A stretch of 9,005 bases of DNA from an uncultured Ruminococcus sp. (GCA_947174085.1 CAMWHN010000076.1:1-9005), one strand, 5' to 3'. Numbered from the stretch's first letter, positions 1-5,805 are shown. Made by a program: numbers and translations. The notes: generated from the letters alone by a model not told the origin.

Positions 1-22
1 ATTCAACTGTTAATAATAAATT

Positions 23-53
23 AAAAAAGCTCTGCAAACGCAGGGCTTTTTTT
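23..53. terminator. Rho-independent terminator, probably bidirectional
   Basis: A 13-bp stem (23-35 with 40-52) closes on an AAAC loop and has A and T tracts on both sides. It starts directly beyond the ugd stop codon, so it can end the minus-strand sortase-ugd operon. Read on the plus strand the one imperfect pair is a U-G wobble. On the minus strand it is an A-C mismatch, so termination may be stronger for a plus-strand gene lying to the left of the window. Confidence 0.75.
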
Positions 54-1290
54 AATCTCTCATAAAAATATCTCTTGTATAAATTTTATCTTTTACATCA
101 TCTAAACAGGAATCATAACGATTCGCAATAATAGCATCTGACTGTAATTTAAAATCAGCAAGATTATTTATAATTTTACTACCAAAAAAAGTTGTTCCGT
201 TCTTCAGTGTTGGCTCATAAATAATTACAGTTGCGCCTTTCGCTTTAATCCGTTTCATAATACCCTGAATAGAACTTTGTCTAAAATTATCGCTATTAGA
301 TTTCATAGTTAATCTATAAACACCAATTGTAACATCATGTTCTTTGGCACTATCATAGCTATTTTCAGTATCATAATTATAATAACCAGCCATTTTCAGA
401 ACTCTGTCAGCAATAAAATCTTTCCGTGTTTTATTGGATTCAACAATTGCTTCAATTAAATTTTCCGGAACGTCTTTATAATTAGCAAGTAATTGCTTTG
501 TATCTTTTGGCAGACAGTAGCCTCCATAGCCAAAACTTGGATTATTATAATGCGTACCAATACGAGAGTCCAGACAAACGCCGTTAATAATTTGTTGTGT
601 ATCTAAGCCTTTCATTTCAACATAAGTATCTAGTTCATTAAAATAAGACACCCGTAATGCCAAATAGGTATTTGCAAATAATTTAACAGCTTCTGCTTCT
701 GTAAAATTCATGACTAGTGTAGGAATATTTTTTTTGACAGCACCTTCTTGTAATAAATTTGCAAATATATAGGCTTGATTCACAAGAAAATTATCTTGCA
801 TATCTGTTCCGATAATAATCCGACTGGGATATAAATTATCATATAATGCTTTGCTCTCACGCAAAAACTCCGGACTAAAAATAATATTTTTAAAATTAAA
901 TTTTTTCCGGATATTTTCTGTATAGCCAACTGGAATTGTAGATTTAATTACTATTATAGCATTAGGATTATATTTTAATACTAAATTAATAACAGATTCT
1001 ACCGCAGAAGTATCAAAAAAATTCATTTTGCTGTCATAATTTGTTGGTGTGGCAATCACAATAAAATCCGCATCTTGATAAGCTTCTTGTGCGTCAAGCG
1101 TTGCGATTAGATTCAAATTTTTCTCAACAAGATATTTCTCAATATAGGCATCTTGAATCGGAGATTTTTTGGCATTAATCAGATTAATTTTTTCTGGAAT
1201 AATATCCACTGCCCATACTGTATGATTCTGTGCTAACAAAACTGCAATAGATAACCCTACATAGCCAGTACCTGCAACAGCAATTTTCAT
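52..1290 (-). CDS. ugd: UDP-glucose 6-dehydrogenase
   Basis: Cytoplasmic enzyme that oxidises UDP-glucose to UDP-glucuronate with two NAD+, supplying precursors for capsule or other surface polysaccharides. The 412-aa protein has the N-terminal Rossmann motif GTGYVG (residues 7-12), the SPEFLRE segment with Glu141, AVKLFANTY with Lys203, and the active-site motif GYGGYCLPKD with catalytic Cys259. The C-terminal part is the UDP-binding domain and contains an IANR segment as in streptococcal HasB-type enzymes. An in-frame start 14 codons upstream exists, but I chose the ATG at 1290: the Rossmann strand begins right there (MKIAVAG) and AGGAAG lies 7 bases ahead. It follows the sortase gene by 25 bases on the same strand and is probably co-transcribed with it. 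Length and motifs are normal for the family, so the identification is firm. Confidence 0.96.
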   Translation of the reverse strand: MKIAVAGTGYVGLSIAVLLAQNHTVWAVDIIPEKINLINAKKSPIQDAYIEKYLVEKNLNLIATLDAQEAYQDADFIVIATPTNYDSKMNFFDTSAVESVINLVLKYNPNAIIVIKSTIPVGYTENIRKKFNFKNIIFSPEFLRESKALYDNLYPSRIIIGTDMQDNFLVNQAYIFANLLQEGAVKKNIPTLVMNFTEAEAVKLFANTYLALRVSYFNELDTYVEMKGLDTQQIINGVCLDSRIGTHYNNPSFGYGGYCLPKDTKQLLANYKDVPENLIEAIVESNKTRKDFIADRVLKMAGYYNYDTENSYDSAKEHDVTIGVYRLTMKSNSDNFRQSSIQGIMKRIKAKGATVIIYEPTLKNGTTFFGSKIINNLADFKLQSDAIIANRYDSCLDDVKDKIYTRDIFMRD

Positions 1291-1315
1291 ATTACATCTT
1301 CCTTTTCTAATTATT

Positions 1316-1873
1316 TTATGATTTTGTTTCATCTTGTTTTATTCCGACAACGATTTGACGTTGTGAACCATCATCTGTACAAGTAACAATAGTCACTCTA
1401 TCATCACCGAAATCATTCAGTACCCATACTTCATTTGGTTCTACAATAAAATTTTCTGTTACAGTATAATGATATGCATTTTTTTCTATATCATACAGTG
1501 TAATCTCCATACCAAGTTCTATATTTTTTAAATTATTAAAATATTCTTTATAAATTATACTGCTATGTCCTGCAATGCAATAATTTCCTGCGCCTACTTC
1601 ACCAGTGTCTATAAAATGTCCAGTTCCTTTTGCAAGAATTTCATTCTCTGTACCCTCCAGCACAGGAGCTTTAATTTTTAAATCTGCAATTTCAACAACA
1701 ACATTTTCTTGCATAAGCTTATATTTTCGCACTTCACGACAAATTTTTCTAATAGCATAAAATCCTAAAATACTGATACCAATTATCATAGCAATCAAAC
1801 CTGTAATAAACAAAGCCCATTGCTTTTTTGTTCGTTTATGTTCTGTACCAGTAATCACTTGTTTATTACTCAT
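1316..1873 (-). CDS. Sortase family transpeptidase
   Basis: Membrane-anchored cysteine transpeptidase of the sortase fold, which cleaves a C-terminal sorting motif in secreted proteins and joins them to the cell wall or to each other. With the start at 1873 the protein has 185 aa: a basic N-terminus, one membrane helix (about 20-40), then the extracellular catalytic domain with His103 in AGHSS, Cys165 in VTIVTC, and Arg172, which match the sortase His-Cys-Arg triad in order and spacing. There is no C-terminal membrane helix. The class is uncertain; it looks most like small class A or D enzymes. A GTG start at 1894 adds seven residues but has no ribosome binding site. The ATG at 1873 also has only a weak AAAGAA, and it lies inside the end of a 29-codon ORF with a very strong site, which suggests translational coupling. 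ugd follows downstream. No sorting substrate is encoded in the window. Confidence 0.87.
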   Translation of the reverse strand: MSNKQVITGTEHKRTKKQWALFITGLIAMIIGISILGFYAIRKICREVRKYKLMQENVVVEIADLKIKAPVLEGTENEILAKGTGHFIDTGEVGAGNYCIAGHSSIIYKEYFNNLKNIELGMEITLYDIEKNAYHYTVTENFIVEPNEVWVLNDFGDDRVTIVTCTDDGSQRQIVVGIKQDETKS

Positions 1874-1955
1874 TTTCTTTATGACAAACTGCACTGGATT
1901 TTTTTATTATGATTGTATTATTTGAAAATACAAGCATAGCTTTTAATTTTTTCAT
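1866..1955 (-). CDS. Possible 29-aa leader peptide upstream of sortase
   Basis: A short ORF begins at an ATG with an AGGAGGG site nine bases upstream, the best ribosome binding site in this operon, and runs 29 codons to TAA. Its start is MKKLKAMLVFS and its end is CHKENE; I recognise no family. The stop codon lies just past the sortase ATG, so the two reading frames overlap by eight bases, an arrangement typical of translational coupling. It sits about 28 bases after the predicted transcription start. It could be a coupling leader, a small peptide in its own right, or the remnant of a longer gene. The sortase frame has a TAA just upstream of its GTG, so this ORF is not a simple N-terminal extension of the sortase. 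Confidence 0.4.
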   Translation of the reverse strand: MKKLKAMLVFSNNTIIIKKSSAVCHKENE

Positions 1956-1989
1956 AAATTAAAACCCTCCTATGTAAACAATCATGCTT

Positions 1990-2018
1990 ATTATAACATA
2001 AAAACTAAAATAAAACAA
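1990..2018 (-). promoter_or_regulatory. Sigma-A promoter of the sortase-ugd operon
   Basis: On the minus strand TTGTTT (2018-2013) is followed after 17 bases by a perfect TATAAT (1995-1990), preceded by TG one base upstream as in extended -10 promoters. Transcription would start near 1983, leaving a leader of about 28 bases before the 29-codon ORF. It is divergent from the dusB promoter 81 bases away. Confidence 0.75.
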
Positions 2019-2098
2019 GTCTTTTTTCATAATTTATAAAAACTTGCATGATTTTAAAATAAGTTTTTAAACAATTTATACAAATAAAAATAATAAAA

Positions 2099-2127
2099 TT
2101 GACCTTCCTGTAAATTTATGCTATAAT
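2099..2127 (+). promoter_or_regulatory. Sigma-A promoter of dusB
   Basis: TTGACC (2099-2104), a 17-base spacer and TATAAT (2122-2127), with TG one base before the -10 element. Expected start of transcription is near 2134, giving a leader of about 23 bases with GGAG at 2143-2146. This close match to consensus suggests strong, mostly unregulated expression. Confidence 0.85.
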
Positions 2128-2156
2128 ATAAATAAAAAAACTGGAGAAAATGAATC

Positions 2157-3134
2157 ATGCAAGAAATTAATATATTAAATATTACTTGTTCACAAACAGC
2201 TATGCTTGCACCAATGGCAGGCGTTGCGGACACAGCTTATAGAATATTAGCAAGAAAAAAACATGCTGTCATGACAGTGAGTGAAATGATTTCTGCCAAA
2301 GGTCTTTGCTATGACAGCAAAGGCAGTGCATTTCTTTGCCGAATCACAGAGCAAGAACGTCCTATGGGCTTGCAATTATTTGGCAACGAACCGGAATTTA
2401 TTGCAAAAGCAACTTGTTTATTACAAGATTATCACCCTGACTGGATTGATTTAAATATGGGGTGTCCTGTTCCAAAAGTCACAAATACTGGAGCAGGGTC
2501 TGCATTATTAAAAACACCTGAACTTGCAGAAGCCTGTGTAAAATCTGCGGTAAAAGAATCTTCTGTGCCAGTTACAGTCAAAATGCGCATTGGTTGGGAC
2601 GAGCATTGTATTAACGCTGTAGAATTTGCAAAATTATTAGAATCCGCCGGAGTTGCTGCTTTAACTGTTCACGGCAGAACTAGACAGCAATTATATTCCG
2701 GCAAAGCTGACTGGAATATGATTAAACAAGTCAAACAAGCTGTAAATATTCCCGTTATTGGCAATGGGGACATACGCAATGCCAAAGACTGTGAGCGCAT
2801 GTATCAAGAAACTGGTGTAGATTTAGTTGCTGTCGGACGTGCAAGCTATGGCAATCCTTGGATTTTTGAAGAAATTAATTGCTATAGAAAAAATCTTGCC
2901 TATACAGCACCAACGCTAGAAGAACGTATGCACATGATGTTAGAACATATTCAATTAATTTTAAAATACAGTGAGAAACCGCCTGAAATTGCCATACGAG
3001 AAGCCAGAAAGCATGCATCATGGTATATGACCGGATTAAAATTTGCGTCTGCATTCCGTGCAAGATGTTATCAATTATCATCTTATCAAGAAGCTGAACA
3101 ACTTGCAGAAGAATTTCTGAAATGCAATTTATAA
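2157..3134 (+). CDS. dusB: tRNA-dihydrouridine synthase (DusB type)
   Basis: Flavin (FMN) enzyme that reduces specific uridines in the tRNA D-loop to dihydrouridine with NADPH. The 325-aa protein is full length for the family. Visible motifs in order: APMAGVADTAYR at the start of the TIM barrel (18-29), LNMGCPVPKV with the catalytic Cys103, VKMRIGW with Lys142, LTVHGRTRQQLYSG with His172, IGNGDI (201-206) and VGRASYGNPW (227-235) for phosphate binding, and the C-terminal helical motif REARKHASWYMTGL (281-294). The ATG at 2157 lies 10 bases after GGAG; another ATG at 2150 is too close to that site and opens only a six-codon frame. It has its own promoter and terminator and appears monocistronic. 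In many Firmicutes a dus gene of this type is the main one. The subfamily (DusB against other bacterial Dus) is assigned by motif pattern only. Confidence 0.95.
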   Translation: MQEINILNITCSQTAMLAPMAGVADTAYRILARKKHAVMTVSEMISAKGLCYDSKGSAFLCRITEQERPMGLQLFGNEPEFIAKATCLLQDYHPDWIDLNMGCPVPKVTNTGAGSALLKTPELAEACVKSAVKESSVPVTVKMRIGWDEHCINAVEFAKLLESAGVAALTVHGRTRQQLYSGKADWNMIKQVKQAVNIPVIGNGDIRNAKDCERMYQETGVDLVAVGRASYGNPWIFEEINCYRKNLAYTAPTLEERMHMMLEHIQLILKYSEKPPEIAIREARKHASWYMTGLKFASAFRARCYQLSSYQEAEQLAEEFLKCNL

Positions 3135-3144
3135 TTAAATAACA

Positions 3145-3187
3145 GCCAATATGCTAATATAACTAGTATATTGGCATTTATTTTTTT
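3145..3187 (+). terminator. Rho-independent terminator after dusB
   Basis: A 12-bp stem with one G-U wobble (3145-3156 with 3164-3175), a seven-base loop, then a T-rich tail including seven consecutive T at 3181-3187. It begins ten bases after the dusB stop and separates that gene from the sigma factor operon. Confidence 0.85.
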
Positions 3188-3213
3188 AATTTCAAAAAAA
3201 TTTTAGAAAAATA

Positions 3214-3250
3214 GGTAACACTTGTTATTGTTAGCTTGTATGTATATCAT
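3214..3250 (+). promoter_or_regulatory. Possible ECF-type autoregulated promoter
   Basis: Ahead of the sigma factor lies GGTAACA (3214-3220), which has the AAC core common in -35 elements read by ECF sigma factors. It overlaps a small inverted repeat, TAACA-CT-TGTTA (3216-3227). A sigma-A reading, TTGTTA (3222-3227) with TATCAT 17 bases on (3245-3250), would start transcription inside the ribosome binding site (3253-3260), so it is less likely. No clear ECF -10 element can be named. Autoregulation is common for ECF operons, but here it is inference. Confidence 0.3.
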
Positions 3251-3268
3251 GGAAAGGGGGAATGATAC

Positions 3269-3829
3269 ATGATAGAATTAAAAATACGTTCTCTTTTGAA
3301 AACAGATACAAAACAGGGTGAAAGATTATTATTTGACGAATATTATAATTATGTCTATACAATTGTTTATCAAAAACTCTGTAATATTGCCAGTCGTGAA
3401 GACATAGAAGACTGTGTCATTGAATGTTTTGTAAAAATTTTCATGTATATCAATCCAGATTATGAGGGTTCACTAAAAGCATATATTGGCACAGTTGCCA
3501 AACATGAAGCAATTAACATTGGTAAACAATTACAAGCTAAATCGAAAAAGCAAATTTTTCTGGAAGAACAGGATTTTAATAACATATCTTCTGAGGAAAA
3601 TATTGAAACTTTTACAGAACAATCTGAACAGACTAGAATTTTAATGCATTGCATTTCAGAATTAGGTGAACCAGATGCAAGCATTATTATTCAGAAATTT
3701 TTCTATAATCGTAATTCGATAGAAATTTCTAAAATTATCAAATTAAATCCTGTTGCTGTTCGTGTGCGTTGTTCAAGAGCATTAAAACGCTTAAAAACAA
3801 TGCTACTAAAAAAAAAAATTACCCTATAA
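3269..3829 (+). CDS. ECF-type RNA polymerase sigma factor
   Basis: Alternative sigma factor of the sigma-70 ECF group, with only regions 2 and 4, which directs RNA polymerase to a small regulon. In the 186-aa protein, residues 17-62 form region 2 (LFDEYYNYVY, then DIEDCVIECFVKIF, matching the usual DAEDxxQExFxxxW pattern). Residues 127-178 form region 4, with a helix-turn-helix around 148-172 (NSIEISKIIKLNPVAVRVRCSRA). The linker between is acidic and Ser/Glu rich. The start is firm: AAAGGGGG lies eight bases ahead. The next gene begins 15 bases after the stop, and its ribosome binding site overlaps this stop codon, so the two are probably translated together. That membrane protein is the likely anti-sigma partner. 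Near the 3' end an uninterrupted run of 11 A (3808-3818) encodes three lysines and is a potential slippage site. The ECF subgroup cannot be assigned by eye. Confidence 0.9.
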   Translation: MIELKIRSLLKTDTKQGERLLFDEYYNYVYTIVYQKLCNIASREDIEDCVIECFVKIFMYINPDYEGSLKAYIGTVAKHEAINIGKQLQAKSKKQIFLEEQDFNNISSEENIETFTEQSEQTRILMHCISELGEPDASIIIQKFFYNRNSIEISKIIKLNPVAVRVRCSRALKRLKTMLLKKKITL

Positions 3830-3844
3830 GGAGGCAGTACTATC

Positions 3845-5137
3845 ATGAATCAGAAACATATTAAAAAACTATTACATTCTGCTGACCAACAGATAATCAA
3901 TCAAATTGCAAATACTTATCAAGCGACAGATAACAAGACAAAAGAAAAAATTTATCAGAAAGTTTGTGAACGAAAAAACGCTATCAATCAAACAGAATCT
4001 ATTGCTGAAAGCTATCATACAGATACTATCAAATATATGATGCCATGGACAAGAGCTTTTGGCATTGCAATGACTTGTGTATTAGTCATGGGGGGAACTG
4101 TTGGAGGAATTGCAAAATTATCTCGCTTAAATTCAACCTCTGAAAATAACAATTCTCAAACAGAAACAAATGCAAATACAAATATGCCGTCTATGCTTTC
4201 AACAGAAACAACGACTTTTTCCGAAACTTCTACAGAAATGCAAATTACATCACAATCTATTTTGCAAACAGCTCCAGAAACTTCTATTTCTACAACATCT
4301 ACACAAACAAGTATATTCACATCAACAACACAAACAGCTCCTATCACAACAATTACAACAACTATTAAAAAAATTACTAATACAACAGTACCATCTACAC
4401 GCAAAGAAACTGTAATTGCTTATGAAACAACTCCAATTGTCACAACTACAAATCTTGTAACAAATTCTGTAATAGCAACAACATCCCTAACAGCTCCTAT
4501 TACTGAAGAAACAACAACAACTACTACTACTACGAAACAAACAAAACCTGTCACAACAAGACCAGATTATCTTACGGCATATTTAGAAATTTGTGAACAA
4601 AACGAAAAAGATTCTAATAATTCACTTTATTGCTTATATGACATTGACAAAGATGGCACACCGGAATTAGTTATTCAAGGTGGCTCGGCTTCTTATATGA
4701 GTTTATATACTTATGCAGATAATCAAGTTTATGCATTAATGGACAAATGGGCTTATGGCGTGCATAACAATTGGGGATATTATATTCACCCAGATAACAA
4801 CAGTATTTATTATAATGTTGGAGAATATGCAGGACTGATTTATCATTATGTTTATCTGACCATTACACCAGAACATACACTTGTTGAAGAAAATATATTA
4901 ACATGTGTGAATGATGTTGATACTCTATTTGAACAATATTCTTATTTAGAAAATGATGATTCTTATGCTTATATTAATGGAAATGGATATTACATAAACC
5001 ATGAGAAAACTACAGAAGAAGAATATAATGCATTTTATTCAGCACACAATCCAGAAACTTATTATTCTTCCATAAGAGATACGTTTTTAGATTATAAATT
5101 ATATTCTGAATTTTCAGCAAGTTTATCTGAATCATAA
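3845..5137 (+). CDS. Membrane sensor, putative anti-sigma factor with Thr-rich stalk
   Basis: 430-aa protein, probably single-pass with the N-terminus inside. Residues 1-70 are a charged cytoplasmic segment with predicted helices, the expected place for sigma binding. Residues about 71-92 form the membrane helix (AFGIAMTCVLVMGG). Residues about 96-239 are a low-complexity linker very rich in Thr and Ser, ending in eight consecutive Thr (223-230), which suggests a glycosylated or wall-spanning stalk. Residues 240-430 are a Tyr/Asn-rich folded domain with DIDKDGTPE (266-274), a calcium-loop-like DxDxDG motif as in EF-hand or dockerin-like loops. The start follows AAGGAGG by ten bases. Anti-sigma function is inferred from the operon with the ECF sigma factor and from topology. 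The HxxxCxxC zinc motif of many ECF anti-sigmas is absent. The design recalls clostridial RsgI proteins, which sense extracellular polysaccharide for sigma-I, but no RsgI domain was recognised. Confidence 0.75.
   Translation: MNQKHIKKLLHSADQQIINQIANTYQATDNKTKEKIYQKVCERKNAINQTESIAESYHTDTIKYMMPWTRAFGIAMTCVLVMGGTVGGIAKLSRLNSTSENNNSQTETNANTNMPSMLSTETTTFSETSTEMQITSQSILQTAPETSISTTSTQTSIFTSTTQTAPITTITTTIKKITNTTVPSTRKETVIAYETTPIVTTTNLVTNSVIATTSLTAPITEETTTTTTTTKQTKPVTTRPDYLTAYLEICEQNEKDSNNSLYCLYDIDKDGTPELVIQGGSASYMSLYTYADNQVYALMDKWAYGVHNNWGYYIHPDNNSIYYNVGEYAGLIYHYVYLTITPEHTLVEENILTCVNDVDTLFEQYSYLENDDSYAYINGNGYYINHEKTTEEEYNAFYSAHNPETYYSSIRDTFLDYKLYSEFSASLSES
4510..4537 (+). repeat. ACA/ACT trinucleotide tract
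   Basis: A run of threonine codons (several ACA, then several ACT, then ACG) encodes the eight-Thr stretch at the end of the stalk. The near-perfect triplet repeats could gain or lose codons in frame by slippage, changing stalk length without breaking the protein. Confidence 0.6.
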
Positions 5138-5138
5138 A

Positions 5139-5171
5139 AAAACACCCTGCATTAAGAGCGATACTCATATA
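5139..5171. repeat. Left arm of long inverted repeat
   Basis: This stretch recurs in reverse orientation at 5771-5805. The outer block AAAACACCCTG (5139-5149) and the blocks ATTAAG (5151-5156) and CGATACTCATATA (5159-5171) all match exactly. The arms differ only by C against TTT and by AG against AC at the block junctions. It begins one base after the stop codon of the sensor gene. Confidence 0.9.
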
Positions 5172-5179
5172 GAAGTAAT

Positions 5180-5219
5180 GCCCGAAAGTAGTTTTTCAAC
5201 TGCTTTCGGGCGGATTTTT
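5180..5219 (+). terminator. Strong Rho-independent terminator inside the cassette
   Basis: A 14-bp GC-rich stem with one wobble pair (5180-5193 with 5198-5211), a TTTC loop, and a run of T from 5215. The T tract is only on the plus-strand side, so it ends transcription coming from the sigma/sensor operon. Its loop and right arm overlap the stop codon and last codons of the minus-strand DUF1648 gene. It may replace the native terminator split by the cassette. Confidence 0.88.
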
Positions 5220-5687
5220 AATTTTTATTACGACTGAGGCAATTATGAATACAAAAAATATAAAAAACATTATCAGCATGATAGCCACTGGAATATTAGT
5301 ATTAAGCGGACGCTGTCTTATTACACAGTCTGCCCAGACACCCGAGAAGAAAAAAGAAAATGCGAGCTTTAAAATGTCAAGGACCATTCTAAACGCTGTT
5401 CTTATTTTTATATCGCCCTTTTCGCTTATTTTCATACCCATTTTTATTTTCTTTGAGAGCAATGCTGAAGTCTCGCAGAACACAAGGACAACAATCGAAA
5501 CAAGATAAGGATAAGTTGCGTAGTTCTTGTTATCAATCACATCAAATTCTCCATTACTAGCAAAATGAACACCGATTTTATCAGGCAGGGAATCCCAAAC
5601 AATGATAATTCGTATCAAGCTTGACATGAAAATTCCCCAAGAAATGATAGTGAGAGCAATATGTATTGTTTTAATAATCCTGCCCAT
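5196..5687 (-). CDS. DUF1648 integral membrane protein (SdpI-like N-terminal domain)
   Basis: 163-aa membrane protein with about four hydrophobic helices (roughly 7-29, 59-77, 99-122 and 133-155). The loop after the first helix reads LPDKIGVHFASNGEFD (34-49), the hallmark of DUF1648, where LPxxIPxHFxxxGxxD is usual. DUF1648 is found alone in many Firmicutes and as the N-terminal part of SdpI, the Bacillus immunity protein against the SDP toxin. The SdpI C-terminal domain is missing here, so immunity is only a possibility. An upstream ATG at 5714 has no good site; the one at 5687 has AGGAG nine bases ahead and leads straight into the first helix. The gene lies alone inside the inverted-repeat cassette. 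It has the same orientation as queH, 99 bases downstream of it, so read-through from that operon could express it. No convincing promoter of its own was seen. Confidence 0.78.
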   Translation of the reverse strand: MGRIIKTIHIALTIISWGIFMSSLIRIIIVWDSLPDKIGVHFASNGEFDVIDNKNYATYPYLVSIVVLVFCETSALLSKKIKMGMKISEKGDIKIRTAFRMVLDILKLAFSFFFSGVWADCVIRQRPLNTNIPVAIMLIMFFIFFVFIIASVVIKIKNPPESS

Positions 5688-5770
5688 TATTCCGCACTCC
5701 TTTATTTTTACCATAGGAATGATTGAAATAAATTCCGATTTATGATACTAATATTATGGCTAAAAATTTT

Positions 5771-5805
5771 TATATGAGTATCGACCTTAATTTTCAGGGT
5801 GTTTT
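5771..5805. repeat. Right arm of long inverted repeat
   Basis: Reverse complement of 5139-5171 in three exact blocks: TATATGAGTATCG (5771-5783), CTTAAT (5786-5791) and CAGGGTGTTTT (5795-5805). It overlaps the last six codons and the stop codon of queH. It therefore either supplies or coincides with the end of that gene. Confidence 0.9.

Larger units (their letters stand above)
5139..5805. mobile_element. Putative inverted-repeat-bounded cassette with one membrane gene
   Basis: The segment between the sensor gene and queH is bounded by inverted repeats and holds one DUF1648 gene plus a strong hairpin, but no transposase. If only 5159-5783 (625 bases, bounded by the 13-bp repeat CGATACTCATATA) is the insert, removing it restores ATTAAG-AGAC-CTTAAT inside the AAAACACCCTG/CAGGGTGTTTT stem. 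That is a tidy bidirectional terminator with a tetraloop between convergent genes. I prefer this reading over one long imperfect terminal repeat. The interior also looks slightly richer in G+C than its neighbours, judged by eye. Movement is inferred, and no target duplication is clear. Confidence 0.5.

Noticed and set aside
1874..1894. GTG start giving a sortase seven residues longer
   Set aside because: No ribosome binding site ahead of it; the ATG at 1873 fits coupling to the short upstream ORF.
2150..2170. ATG seven bases before the dusB start
   Set aside because: Only three bases from the GGAG site and ends after six codons in another frame.
3222..3250. Sigma-A promoter TTGTTA with TATCAT before the sigma gene
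   Set aside because: Its start site would fall within the ribosome binding site at 3253-3260, so it could not give a translatable message.
3827..3847. Sigma and sensor genes lie in the same frame, so stop read-through would fuse them
   Set aside because: An ordinary TAA stop with an overlapping strong ribosome binding site; no recoding signal was seen.
4156..4404. Val-rich minus-strand frame opposite the Thr-rich stalk
   Set aside because: Low-complexity Thr codons read backwards give Val and Cys codons, so the open frame is a by-product of composition.
4170..4415. Plus-strand Gln/Leu-rich frame inside the sensor gene
   Set aside because: Frame-shifted reading of the Thr repeats, without a ribosome binding site or plausible protein.
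5245..5508. Plus-strand 87-codon frame with a GAGG near its start and a signal-peptide-like beginning
   Set aside because: It is antisense to the DUF1648 gene, whose protein has a recognisable family signature; the hydrophobic stretches mirror that gene's membrane helices.
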